Assembly (NCBI RefSeq): GCF_030815955.1
Contig: NZ_JAUSXK010000001.1
Span: 1,302,001-1,366,000 of the forward strand
From: Microbacterium murale
Lineage (GTDB): Bacteria; Actinomycetota; Actinomycetes; Actinomycetales; Microbacteriaceae
Direction of reading: 5' to 3'
DNA: 64,000 bases
Every line of letters starts with the position of its first letter. The first letter of the stretch is position 1. The notes beneath the pieces are model-generated. The model saw nothing but the letters and a program-made list of their open reading frames with translations. It did no database searches and was not told where the DNA came from. Position numbers and translations under genes: made by a program. Of the stretch, positions 17,215 to 25,708 are shown piece by piece.

Positions 17215-18212
17215 GCGTGCCCTTTCTGTTCGACGACGGCCGTGCCGGACGCCGCTGCGGCGTTGGCCGCCACCACGAAACGCGTGAGATCGATCGCGGC
17301 CTGATGGTTGTCGGAGGTGTCAGCCCCACCGCGAATCGCATCCACCCAGAGATCGAACGGAGTCGCCGCGCCGGAGTCGAGAGGTACCGGCGTCCAGTCA
17401 TCGCCGAACCGCCCGCCCTTCCCGATCAGCTCTTCACGCCCGAAGCCGAACAGCAGCGAGGCTTCTGTTCCGCGAAGCTCCAGCGCGAAGGCACCGGGGG
17501 TCGTGACGAAGCTCGCCTCGGCGACCCCCAGGGCACCGTCGGCATAGCGGGCGACGACCACGGCGTTGTCTTCGACGGCGCGATCGGTGACGTTCCCGTA
17601 CGATGCGACGATTGTGCTGGGGCGCGCGCCGAGAAAGCGCTGCACGAGGTAAGCGGGGTGGCATCCGAGGTCGGCGAATGCGCCGCCGAGCGCAGCGATC
17701 GGGTCGGCGAAGCGCTCGGGCAGCCAGCCGCCGAGCCAGCCGTCATGCGCCATGCGCACGCGCGCGTACGTCACGTCGCCGAGCGCGCCGTCGTCGATCA
17801 GACCGGATGCTGTCGTGATCAGCGGTTCGGAGAGCCTAGGTAACGAGACGACGAGTGCGACACCGTTTGCGCGGGCTGCGGCGACGAGCTCCTCCGACTC
17901 GGACACGGTCGGGGCGAGCAGCTTCTCCGTGAAGACGTGCTTGCCCGCAGCGATGGCCCGCTCGATCACGTCGGTGTGTTCGTTGGTCGCGGTCGTCACG
18001 GTGATGGCGTCGACATCTGGACGGGCCAGTAGCGCATCGAGGCTGTCCGTCTGCCCCTTCCCCCACCGCTTCGCGCCGTCGCTGCCCCGATCGCGGTCCT
18101 CATCCCACATGGCGACGAGCCGTGTACCGGGGTGCTCGCTGACCTCCCGCGCGTAGTCGTCCGCATGGACATGCCAGAACCCGGCGACTCCGACGCCGAT
18201 GGTGTCAGTCAA
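17211..18212 (-). CDS. Gfo/Idh/MocA-family oxidoreductase with a variant EKL motif
   Basis: The 333-residue protein has the Rossmann start TIGVGVAGFWHVHADDY and a C-terminal domain with LGCHPAYLVQRFL. The usual EKP of the nicotinamide site reads HVFTEKLLAP here, so the catalytic Lys is kept but Pro is replaced. The start is TTG at 18212, supported by GAAGGAG about 7 nt upstream; a longer reading from 18296 would run through the operator region and lacks such a site. It is the first gene of a two-gene unit, with a LacI-type operator about 70 nt upstream. Substrate is unknown. Confidence 0.85.
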   Translation of the reverse strand: MTDTIGVGVAGFWHVHADDYAREVSEHPGTRLVAMWDEDRDRGSDGAKRWGKGQTDSLDALLARPDVDAITVTTATNEHTDVIERAIAAGKHVFTEKLLAPTVSESEELVAAARANGVALVVSLPRLSEPLITTASGLIDDGALGDVTYARVRMAHDGWLGGWLPERFADPIAALGGAFADLGCHPAYLVQRFLGARPSTIVASYGNVTDRAVEDNAVVVARYADGALGVAEASFVTTPGAFALELRGTEASLLFGFGREELIGKGGRFGDDWTPVPLDSGAATPFDLWVDAIRGGADTSDNHQAAIDLTRFVVAANAAAASGTAVVEQKGHA

Positions 18213-18281
18213 CGGTGCACTCCTTCGTGTGTCTGTGCCGCTCGCATGCACACCGAACTGCAGGTGCGACCGGGTGGATTG

Positions 18282-18295
18282 TGGCAACGTTACCA
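18282..18295 (-). promoter_or_regulatory. LacI-type operator upstream of the oxidoreductase pair
   Basis: TGGCAACGTTACCA is symmetric at 12 of 14 positions around a central CG. It resembles the operators at 4595-4608 and 9324-9337 (shared core TGG-AACG) and lies about 70 nt before the TTG at 18212. Control by the LacI protein of 8246-9274 is possible, but another LacI paralogue could bind it. Confidence 0.55.
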
Positions 18296-18340
18296 CACGT
18301 GCCGGCGATCATCCGCGACACGTGACCGTCAGGAGAACCA

Positions 18341-18377
18341 TGCAGCCCGGCGCGCTCAGCGGAGGAGCCGGGCTGCA
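18341..18377 (-). terminator. Terminator-like hairpin after the beta-propeller gene
   Basis: TGCAGCCCGGC (18341-18351) and GCCGGGCTGCA (18367-18377) form a perfect 11-bp stem with a 15-nt loop, 9 nt past the stop at 18386. On the minus strand it is followed by TGGTTCTCCTG, only partly T-rich. It most likely ends the GntR-to-propeller transcript before the oxidoreductase promoter. Confidence 0.6.
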
Positions 18378-18385
18378 CGTCGTGG

Positions 18386-19894
18386 TCAGTGCTTGCCGGT
18401 CACCGTCACCCAGTCCGAAGGTACGGAGCTTTCACCGGAGCCGTACGCATTCACGGCGGTCACCGTCACGCTGTAACGCCCAGGGCGCACCCCCGCGAGT
18501 GTCGTCGACATCGCATCGCCGGCGACTTCGACCGTCGACGTCCGCCCGGATCGCGAGGTCGCCTCGATCACGTAGCCACTGATCTCCGCGTCCCCGGAGT
18601 CTGCCGGCGCTGTCCAGCTGACGCTGAGAGAGCCCCCACCCCCTTCGACTGCGGGGCGTTCCGCAGCACTCGGAACGTCACGCATCGAGATGTCGTCCAG
18701 CGGCACGCGTGTGTACTCGACGTCCTCCTTGTTCGTGCCGTACGAAACGTAGAGGTACTCGCCCCAGACGACGCTCTTCTGATAGCTGTAGCCGAGGTTC
18801 TTCGACTTCCCCTCGTACCGCAGCGGCTGGAGGTCCTCCGAGTCCCGCAGCACGAAGCCGTCGGTGAAGCTCTCTCCGTCGGCGCTCAGCACGACCACGA
18901 GCGGATGGCGCGTCTTCGTTCCGGTAAGGCTTCCCGCCAGGTAGGCGGTGCCGTCCGGAAGGTTGCCCGCGCTCTGCTTGGTACGAGAATCTGGGATGTC
19001 CGTCACTGCCGACCGTGACCACGTCTCACCGTCATCCTCGCTGACCGCTGCCAGCTTGAACATGCTGCTGCCGCCCTGGTCGCGGAACGTCATCACGACG
19101 TCTCCGTCTTCCTGGACATGCCAGCTCGGTTCGAGCTCCCGCGACATCTCGCCAGGCAGGTACTCCTGATTCTCGAACTCGCCCTGCGTCCAACCGGTCA
19201 CTCCGAGCGGATCATCCGTGTAGTAGGGCTTTACCTGCAGGCCCGGCTGCACATGGAAGGCGGTGAGGACGCGACCGCTCGGCAGAGCTTTCACATCCTG
19301 TTCGATGATGCCGAGAACCGGCTCGCCGTTCTGGTCCGTGACAGGTGCAGGATCCGTCCAGTTGATGCCATCGGTGCTCGACACATACAGCGTGTACCCG
19401 CCACGAGGCGAAAGGTCGGCCGGCCACACGTTGAGGTAGGCGACGAGCGTCTCCCCGTCCGTCCACCAGCCGCCGTTCGAGGTGTACCCATCCGTCCTCG
19501 GCGCAGTCAGATCGAGCGGATCAGACCAGTTGTCTCCGTTCTGGTCGCTGACGCTGTAGCGGACGATGGTCTCCGGCGCGTCCTCGTCCCGCTCGGAGCT
19601 CTGCCACTGCGCGTACAGCTTGCCTTTGAAGGGCATCAGCACCGTGCCGTGATTGAACTTCAAGTCGTCATCCCCGGGAGAAAAGATGGTGACAGTCTCG
19701 GCATTCTCGGCCTGCGGCAACCCGAGGGCATTGAGGTCGCTCGTGTCGATGAGACCGTCGATGACCGCGACGGGAGGTTCCTCCACATCGGCCATGGCCG
19801 GACCCGCCGCAAGTGCAGCGACCAGCACGGCCGTGCCGAATAGAGCTCCGGCGGCGATGGATCGCCGCCGAGATGGGACTACTGAGGGCAACAT
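18386..19894 (-). CDS. Secreted BNR/sialidase-like beta-propeller protein with fibronectin type III domain
   Basis: The 502-residue protein has a Sec signal peptide (RRRSIAAGALFGTAVLVAALAAGPAMA, cleavage near AMA-DV). A propeller region with Asp-box-like repeats follows (YSVSDQNGDNWSDP, SSTDGINWTDP, VSEDDGETWSRS). The last ~90 residues are a fibronectin type III domain (PAVEGGGGSLSVSWTAPADSGDAEISGYVIEA). The fold is shared by sialidases and by some polysaccharide lyases, such as rhamnose-glucuronate lyases; I do not see a full arginine triad that would fix sialidase activity. GAAGGAG lies upstream of the ATG. It is the last gene of the GntR operon and the only exported enzyme in it, so it probably releases the oligosaccharide that the ABC transporter imports. 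Confidence 0.75.
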   Translation of the reverse strand: MLPSVVPSRRRSIAAGALFGTAVLVAALAAGPAMADVEEPPVAVIDGLIDTSDLNALGLPQAENAETVTIFSPGDDDLKFNHGTVLMPFKGKLYAQWQSSERDEDAPETIVRYSVSDQNGDNWSDPLDLTAPRTDGYTSNGGWWTDGETLVAYLNVWPADLSPRGGYTLYVSSTDGINWTDPAPVTDQNGEPVLGIIEQDVKALPSGRVLTAFHVQPGLQVKPYYTDDPLGVTGWTQGEFENQEYLPGEMSRELEPSWHVQEDGDVVMTFRDQGGSSMFKLAAVSEDDGETWSRSAVTDIPDSRTKQSAGNLPDGTAYLAGSLTGTKTRHPLVVVLSADGESFTDGFVLRDSEDLQPLRYEGKSKNLGYSYQKSVVWGEYLYVSYGTNKEDVEYTRVPLDDISMRDVPSAAERPAVEGGGGSLSVSWTAPADSGDAEISGYVIEATSRSGRTSTVEVAGDAMSTTLAGVRPGRYSVTVTAVNAYGSGESSVPSDWVTVTGKH

Positions 19895-19936
19895 TGCTTC
19901 TCCTTCGTCTCGCGGCGCCGATGAGGCGCCGCTTCT

Positions 19937-20803
19937 TCAATGGAATCGCGGCAGCGCACGTTCCAGGCGCGCGAGTACCGCAGCATCCGGCTCGGGGATC
20001 GGCATGCGCCGCCCGCCGACCGGACGTCCGGCGAGTCGGTGGACAGAACGCATCCGCGCAGGGGATCCGCTCACCGCCTCGACGACTTCGTCGATGTCTG
20101 TCTGTAGTTCAGCAACTCGTTCCCCGTCACCGTCGAGCAGCGCTTCGCGCATCGCGGTGAACGGACGGGCGAAAGCCGAGGCCACGCCGGAGATCACACC
20201 GTCGGCGCCTGCGAGCCCAGCACGGGCGAAGTCGCCGTCCGAGCCGGTGTAGATGCGAAATCCATCGGGGAGCCGCTCGCGGAACGATGAGATGAGCTCG
20301 AGCGATTCCCCGCTGACCTTCACCCCGACGACACCGGTCAGCTCGGCGAGCCGGACGATGAGCTCCTCATCGACCGGAATGCCGGTTCGTGCTTCGAACA
20401 TGTAGACGTAGACATCGAGTCCTGCTGCTTCGTCAACCACTTCGCTGAAGAAGTCGAAGACCTCTTCAGGCGGAGCGGGGAGGTAGTACGGCGTGAGCAC
20501 CGCGATCTCCGTTGCTCCTGCCGCGCGCGCACCGCTGATTAGTTGCGACACCTCGTACCTGCTCGCCGCCCCGACGTGCACGATCACGCGCATACCTCGC
20601 AGCGCCTCAACGGACAGCGCCGCTACAGCATTGCGCTCCTCTATCGAAAGCGCCGGGAACTCTCCGGTGGTGCCGAGGACGAGCGCCCCCTGCACCGCTG
20701 ATCCTGCGACGTACTCGAGAATCGCTCGGCTGCCGGCGAGGTCGAGCGCGCCGCTCTCGTCGAAGGCGAGAGGGACGGCGGTGATGATGTCGTGCGATGG
20801 CAT
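19937..20803 (-). CDS. Dihydrodipicolinate synthase / N-acetylneuraminate lyase family aldolase
   Basis: The 288-residue protein is a class I aldolase of the DapA family. LVLGTTGEFPALSIEER carries the conserved GTTGE loop, YMFEARTGIPV aligns with the YNxPxRTG catalytic-Tyr segment, and VVGVKVSGES has the Schiff-base lysine. Real DapA usually sits elsewhere with biosynthetic genes, so a catabolic role is favoured: a 2-keto-3-deoxy-sugar acid aldolase or sialic acid lyase. With a GH78 rhamnosidase upstream, a keto-deoxy-rhamnonate substrate is conceivable, but this is inference. No strong Shine-Dalgarno is visible. Confidence 0.85.
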   Translation of the reverse strand: MPSHDIITAVPLAFDESGALDLAGSRAILEYVAGSAVQGALVLGTTGEFPALSIEERNAVAALSVEALRGMRVIVHVGAASRYEVSQLISGARAAGATEIAVLTPYYLPAPPEEVFDFFSEVVDEAAGLDVYVYMFEARTGIPVDEELIVRLAELTGVVGVKVSGESLELISSFRERLPDGFRIYTGSDGDFARAGLAGADGVISGVASAFARPFTAMREALLDGDGERVAELQTDIDEVVEAVSGSPARMRSVHRLAGRPVGGRRMPIPEPDAAVLARLERALPRFH

Positions 20804-20839
20804 GCGTGAGTGTTTCTTTTCGAGAACTGGCAGGTGGAA

Positions 20840-20873
20840 GCTTCGGGGGCGACATGGCCGCCGCCCCCGAAGC
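20840..20873 (-). terminator. Intercistronic hairpin after the solute-binding-protein gene
   Basis: GCTTCGGGGGCG (20840-20851) and CGCCCCCGAAGC (20862-20873) form a perfect 12-bp GC-rich stem with a 10-nt loop. It starts 8 nt past the stop of the binding-protein gene at 20882. No T tract follows, so partial termination or mRNA 3'-end protection is more likely than full termination. This would favour expression of the binding protein over the downstream aldolase. Confidence 0.55.
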
Positions 20874-20881
20874 CGGGTGGA

Positions 20882-22141
20882 TCAGCCTGTGAAGGCCTCG
20901 TCCATCGACCGCAGCACGTCATCACGACCGGCCTGGTCCGAGAAGAGCTGTTGCACTCCGATGAACAACGCCGACTGCGCCTTGGCGTTCGGCCACCCCT
21001 GATCAGGCATCGGGGCCGTTCGACCGTCGGCAATCACATCGGCGGCGGACTGCATGACGGAGTCGAGCTCGACCTCGGCGGTGGTCAGCGCCGGAATGCC
21101 GGGCGCAGCTTCGAACCAGACGGCGGTCGCCTCCGGGGTCGCGAGCCAGTCCACGAATTCGAGGGCATTGATGCTGTTCTTCGCGCCCTCGTTAACGGCG
21201 AAGCTCACACCGATCCCACGCGGGATCGACGGCTCACCGGAGTCGTCACCGGGCAGCGGGAAGAACCCGAACTCGGCTCCCTCGGGCGCGGTGGACGCGA
21301 TCTGCGGGTAGGACGCGAGCACTTGGACGACGCCGACGGCCTCACCGGAATTGACGAGGTCATAGGACGCCGTCACGTCGGTGCCGAGCGGGTCGTCGTT
21401 GAAGCAACCGGCCTCACTCATCTCAAGGTACTTGTCGAGCGCATCACCCCAGCCCGAGTCTTCGAAGGTGGCGGAACCGTCGGTCAGCTTCGCATCGAAC
21501 TCGGGCTCGTCGCCGTACACGGTCGAGGCCACCAGTGCGTACGGGATGAGCTGAGTCACCCAGTCGGTCTGGATTCCGAGGGCGAAGGCGACCTTGTCCG
21601 CATCCTTGACGTCCGCGCAGTAACTGAGCAGGTCGCTGTAGGTAGTCGGGACCTCGAGCCCCAGTTCGGCGAGCGTCGCGGTGTTGTAGATCGTTCCGAC
21701 CGCATCGAGCTTGGACGGCAGTCCGTATGTCTTACCGTCGATCTGAAGCGTGTCGGCTGTGCCAGGATCGACATCGCCGACCCAGTCTCGGTCGGATAGG
21801 TCCGCGAGATAGCCGGCGCCCTGGAGCACGTCGATGGCACCGGGATTACCCCCACCAGCCCAGACTGTGAAGACGTCAGGCGCTGTGCCACTGGAAAGCT
21901 GAGTGCGGATCGTCGTCTGGAACTGGGAAGTGTCGGCGACCGTCAGGTTGACGTCGATGCCGGTCTTCTCCTTGTACGCCTCGACCACGGCCTCCATAGG
22001 GCCCTGGTTGTTCGAGGTCGTGGCGATCGTGAGTGAATCGGTTGGCTCGTTGGGCGGTGTCTGCTCTGACGACGAGCACGCCGACAGGCCGAGGCCCGCG
22101 ACGGCCACACCGGCGACGACGGCGATGTAACGCGATTTCAT
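20882..22141 (-). CDS. ABC sugar transporter, family 1 solute-binding lipoprotein
   Basis: The 419-residue protein has a lipoprotein signal with lipobox LSAC (Cys22) followed by a Ser/Pro-rich linker. The mature part has typical family 1 sugar-binding features (VVEAYKEKTGIDVNLTVAD, FTVWAGGGNPGAIDVLQGAGYLADL, NALEFVDWLATPEATAVWFEAAPGIPAL). It is anchored on the outer face of the membrane and delivers an oligosaccharide to the two permeases encoded at 24887-26664. The rhamnosidase gene lies between it and the permeases. No ATPase gene is present, so a shared MsiK-type ATPase encoded elsewhere is expected, as is common in Actinobacteria. Confidence 0.9.
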   Translation of the reverse strand: MKSRYIAVVAGVAVAGLGLSACSSSEQTPPNEPTDSLTIATTSNNQGPMEAVVEAYKEKTGIDVNLTVADTSQFQTTIRTQLSSGTAPDVFTVWAGGGNPGAIDVLQGAGYLADLSDRDWVGDVDPGTADTLQIDGKTYGLPSKLDAVGTIYNTATLAELGLEVPTTYSDLLSYCADVKDADKVAFALGIQTDWVTQLIPYALVASTVYGDEPEFDAKLTDGSATFEDSGWGDALDKYLEMSEAGCFNDDPLGTDVTASYDLVNSGEAVGVVQVLASYPQIASTAPEGAEFGFFPLPGDDSGEPSIPRGIGVSFAVNEGAKNSINALEFVDWLATPEATAVWFEAAPGIPALTTAEVELDSVMQSAADVIADGRTAPMPDQGWPNAKAQSALFIGVQQLFSDQAGRDDVLRSMDEAFTG

Positions 22142-22165
22142 GGTGACTAGACTCCAATGCAGGAA

Positions 22166-22181
22166 GGGGGCGGGAGCCCCC
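22166..22181 (-). other. Short GC hairpin between GH78 and binding-protein genes
   Basis: GGGGGC (22166-22171) and GCCCCC (22176-22181) can form a 6-bp stem with a GGGA loop in the 67-nt gap before the binding-protein start at 22141. It could be an RNA processing or stability element that lets the binding protein be expressed differently from the upstream rhamnosidase. The function is not shown by the sequence. Confidence 0.35.
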
Positions 22182-22208
22182 GGGTAACGGGTGAGAAAGT
22201 GTCAGGTA

Positions 22209-24890
22209 CTACCCGGGCGAGAAACGGAATTGGTAGATTCCGGACTCCAGCCGAAGACGGGTGGTGTTCTGACCGTTCTCCATCAGGGTGACGCCGTGCG
22301 AGTGCGTCGCGTTCTCGCCTCCTTCCGTGATTTCGGATGCCGTGGGAAGCTCCGCCATAGCGGCCCGCCCCGGCGGAATGGAAACGGTCCAGGCAATCTG
22401 TCCCTCGTGGCGCCACCATGCGCTCTCGATCCGTCCACGCGGGCTCTCCAACGCCCCGGATGCGTGATCGAGGAACGTATCGAATCGAGGTGCGAGCTCG
22501 ATGTTCCGGTAGCCTGCCGAGTTCTCTGCCTGTCGGATTCCGAGGATCCCGGAGAGGAACCACTCCCCGACCGAACCGAGCGAGTAGTGGTTGAAGCTGT
22601 TCATCCGGGCCGACTGGAAGCCGTTCTCGGCGGTCCAGCCATCCCAACGCTCCCAGATCGTGGTCGCGCCGTTTCGCACGGAGAACAGCCAGGAGGGGTA
22701 GCGGTCGTTGTGCAGCAGTCGGAAGGCGAGGTCCTCTCGCCCGACAGCGGCGAGCACAGGGCAAAGCAGACCGACTGTGACGAACCCCGTGGTGAGGGCG
22801 ACGTCGCGGCGCTCAACTGCGCGGATGAGCTTCTGCGCGATCCGGTCACGTTCGAGGTCGTCGCCATACAATCCGAAAGCGAGCGTTAGCAGGTAAGCGC
22901 CTTGGGTATCACCCGCTATGGTGCCGTCGCCGGACAAGAATGCGGCCCGGTACGCGTCGCGGATCCGATCGCGCAGTTGCTGGATGCTGTCCGCTTCCGC
23001 TTCGCGCCCGAGCAGGTAGAGCGTACGTGTGGTCAGATCCGCGCTGTAGGCGAAGTACGCCGTCGCAAGGACGTCCTTGCGGGTCTCCTCCCCGATCTGG
23101 AGCCAGTCCCCGTAGTCGTTGCCGACCTGCTGCCGCCAGATCAGGTCAGGGTTGTGGCGTTCGATGTGGCGCACCCAGGCGACCATCGAATCGGCCGCCT
23201 CTGTCAGCACACCCTCATCGCCGGTCGCACGATACACGTTCCAGGGGACCGTGACGCCGCCGTCGCCCCATGCCGGAGCGCCCTCGCGGAGATGGATCAG
23301 ATGCGGAGCGATATCCGGGAACGCACCGTCGGCGCTCTGCGCGCTGCGCACGTCCCGCATCCAGCGCTTCAGCAGCGGTCCGAGATCAGCGAGGACGAGG
23401 GCGGTGGGGGCGAATACCTGCGCGTCGGCGAGCCAACCCAGCCGCTCGTCGCGTTGCGGGCAATCTGTCGGGATTGAGACGAAGTTGCCGCGAAGACCCC
23501 ACTGGATGTTCGCGAACAGTCGATCCAGCGCTGGGTCGGAGGAGACGAAGTCACCGACGAACTCGACGTCATTGTGCAGCACGACGGCCTCGACGTCCTC
23601 CGCTCGCAACTCGCCCTCGATTCCCTGGACTTCGGCGTACCGGAAGCCGTGCAGGGTGAAACGCGGCTCGAACGTCTGGTCATGGTCGCCGTTCGTCCAG
23701 AAGACGTCGACGGGTTCTGCCGTGCGAAGATTCGCGGTGTAGAGCTCACCGTCGTCCAGGACCTCTGCGTGATTGAGTTGGATCCGGCGGCCCGCTGGCT
23801 GGTCGCGCAACCGCAGCCGCACCCGACCGACCAGGTTCTGACCGAAGTCGACGATGAACCGTCCACCACCACGCGATTCGACCGAGATGGCGGGCAACTG
23901 CAGAGTGGCCCTCACGCCAGGGTCGACCTCAGGGGTTAGCAGATCGACCGACCGGTCTGTGACGACCGCGTCGGACCAGCTGGCGATGTCGTGCGTCGGC
24001 AGGAACCAAGAGGCTTCGGCGCGGCGTGAATCCTCATACTGGCCCATGAGCATGTCGGCGTAGAGGATGTCGGACGCCTGCTCCTTCCACGCCTCGTCAG
24101 TGGGGAGGATCTTGCGCCCGCCGTCCGCAGCATCCAGGACGAGCTGTGCCAGGAGAGCCGGCTCCTTCCCGTAATGCTGCGCCTGGTGGCGTCGGTCTGT
24201 GCCGATGAACCCGACGTACCAGCCATCACCGAGCAGGGCGGCCACGCTGTTGCGGCCAGGGCGCAGCAGTGAGGTGACATCCCAGGACTGGTACGTGATC
24301 CGGTCGCGATACTCCGTCCAACCCGGGGCGAGCTCGTCGTCTCCTACCTTTTTCCCATTCACATACAGCCGGTACGCGCCTTTGGCCGATGCGTGCACCT
24401 TGGCGACAGCAGGAACCTCGTCGAGATCGAACTGCCGCACGAAGCGGCGCACCGGCTGGAGCTTATTGACGGTGAAGCTGATGTCGGTGTCCTGAGGCGG
24501 CAGGGCCACCTGACGGTACACAGGATTGCGACCGATCCAGGCGGCGCGCCACTCGTCGCGATGAACGATTCCTGTTGCGAACGCGCCATGCGCCTTCTCT
24601 ATGAATCCGTTCTCGTCTTCGACCTCGAGCGTCCAGGCGTAGTCGGCGGAGGAACCCAGCGGCGCGCCGTCATACAGCACTCCGACGGTCGACTCAGTCT
24701 CGACGTGCCCTGAGTCCCACACGCGCGCGGTGGAACCTGTGGCGACACGCTGAGACACAATGACGCGGAACGCCTTCTGTCTGGCCCCGCGCGATGCTGC
24801 GCGCAGCCGCCAGGAGAACGTGGGAGAGCCGACGATGCCCTGAGGCTCGGTCTGGCCATCCACGCGCAGCGCATACGGAGTGAGGGTCAT
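22209..24890 (-). CDS. GH78 alpha-L-rhamnosidase
   Basis: The 893-residue protein has the multi-domain GH78 architecture: N-terminal beta-sandwich domains (SPTFSWRL, ASAKGAYRLYVNGKKVGDDELAPGWTEY), then an (alpha/alpha)6 catalytic barrel with DCPQRDERLGWLADAQVF near residues 473-490, the segment that carries the acidic catalytic and binding residues. A C-terminal beta-sandwich follows (GRIESAWWRHEGQIAWTVSIPPG). There is no signal peptide, so hydrolysis of rhamnosides occurs after import. The ATG at 24890 overlaps the permease stop as ATGA; the frame is open far upstream but that region is the permease gene. Confidence 0.92.
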   Translation of the reverse strand: MTLTPYALRVDGQTEPQGIVGSPTFSWRLRAASRGARQKAFRVIVSQRVATGSTARVWDSGHVETESTVGVLYDGAPLGSSADYAWTLEVEDENGFIEKAHGAFATGIVHRDEWRAAWIGRNPVYRQVALPPQDTDISFTVNKLQPVRRFVRQFDLDEVPAVAKVHASAKGAYRLYVNGKKVGDDELAPGWTEYRDRITYQSWDVTSLLRPGRNSVAALLGDGWYVGFIGTDRRHQAQHYGKEPALLAQLVLDAADGGRKILPTDEAWKEQASDILYADMLMGQYEDSRRAEASWFLPTHDIASWSDAVVTDRSVDLLTPEVDPGVRATLQLPAISVESRGGGRFIVDFGQNLVGRVRLRLRDQPAGRRIQLNHAEVLDDGELYTANLRTAEPVDVFWTNGDHDQTFEPRFTLHGFRYAEVQGIEGELRAEDVEAVVLHNDVEFVGDFVSSDPALDRLFANIQWGLRGNFVSIPTDCPQRDERLGWLADAQVFAPTALVLADLGPLLKRWMRDVRSAQSADGAFPDIAPHLIHLREGAPAWGDGGVTVPWNVYRATGDEGVLTEAADSMVAWVRHIERHNPDLIWRQQVGNDYGDWLQIGEETRKDVLATAYFAYSADLTTRTLYLLGREAEADSIQQLRDRIRDAYRAAFLSGDGTIAGDTQGAYLLTLAFGLYGDDLERDRIAQKLIRAVERRDVALTTGFVTVGLLCPVLAAVGREDLAFRLLHNDRYPSWLFSVRNGATTIWERWDGWTAENGFQSARMNSFNHYSLGSVGEWFLSGILGIRQAENSAGYRNIELAPRFDTFLDHASGALESPRGRIESAWWRHEGQIAWTVSIPPGRAAMAELPTASEITEGGENATHSHGVTLMENGQNTTRLRLESGIYQFRFSPG

Positions 24891-25708
24891 CCCTTCAGCC
24901 CTCCGGCGAATCCCTTGATGATCTGCCGTTGCATCAGGAAGTACACGAGCAGGACGGGAGCAACGCTGATGACGAGCCCGGCGAACACGACCGGCCAGTT
25001 CGAGACGAACTGCCCGACGAACGCGTAAAGCGCAACAGTGACCGTCTGCTGAGGTGTGCCACTGAGGTACAGCAGCGGCACGAGGAAGTCGTTCCAGACG
25101 GTGATCGCGTTCAGGATAATGACGGTTCCAGTGATCGGGCGAAGCAGAGGGAACACGATGCTCAGGAACGTGCGGAAGGTGCCGGCGCCATCGAGTGCCG
25201 CCGCCTCTTCGTAGTCGCGCTCCAATGTGCGGAGGAAACCTGTGTACAGGAAGACCGAGAACGGCACTTGACTGCCTGTGTAGAACAGGATCAGTGATGC
25301 GAGTGAGCCGAGCAGTCCCAGGTCGCGCATGGTCTGGTAGAGCGGAATGAGCGCCACCTGGAATGGGATCATCATTCCAACGAGTACGACCCAGAAGACT
25401 GTCGTCGACAGTTTTGACATGACGCGTGCCAATGGATACGCCGCCATTGACGAGATCGCCACGATGAGCACGACACTCGTGATGGTCACGATCGCGCTGT
25501 TGAGGAGCGCCTGCGCCAGCCCCGCCTGGCTCCACGCCTGCGCAAAGTTGTCGAAAGTCGGCTGAAGCGACGGCACCAGCGGCGAGGTCGCATCGTTCGC
25601 CGGCCGTAAGGCCATGTTCACGAGCACATAGACCGGGAAGATGAACACGAGCGCGACGAGGAGCATCACCAGTTCGCGTGCGAACGTGCTCTTGGTGTAC
25701 CGGAACAT
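24887..25708 (-). CDS. ABC sugar transporter permease, MalG-like
   Basis: The 273-residue protein is a six-helix inner-membrane permease. The cytoplasmic coupling motif EEAAALDGAGTFRTFLSIVFPLLRP is the EAA loop that docks with the ATPase. The N-terminus (MFRYTKSTFARELVMLLVALVFIFPVYVLVNMAL) and length match the second permease (MalG/CUT1) of actinobacterial sugar importers. The ATG at 25708 overlaps the stop of the first permease by one base (TGATG), and its own stop overlaps the rhamnosidase start. Confidence 0.92.
   Translation of the reverse strand: MFRYTKSTFARELVMLLVALVFIFPVYVLVNMALRPANDATSPLVPSLQPTFDNFAQAWSQAGLAQALLNSAIVTITSVVLIVAISSMAAYPLARVMSKLSTTVFWVVLVGMMIPFQVALIPLYQTMRDLGLLGSLASLILFYTGSQVPFSVFLYTGFLRTLERDYEEAAALDGAGTFRTFLSIVFPLLRPITGTVIILNAITVWNDFLVPLLYLSGTPQQTVTVALYAFVGQFVSNWPVVFAGLVISVAPVLLVYFLMQRQIIKGFAGGLKG

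Noticed and set aside
18326..18480. Plus-strand ORF from the ATG at 18340 with AGGAG upstream
   Set aside because: It runs through the terminator hairpin and then antisense to the propeller gene, without plausible codon use.
24891..25535. N-terminal extension of the rhamnosidase to 25535
   Set aside because: The extra part is the permease gene read out of frame; the ATGA overlap at 24890 gives a natural start.
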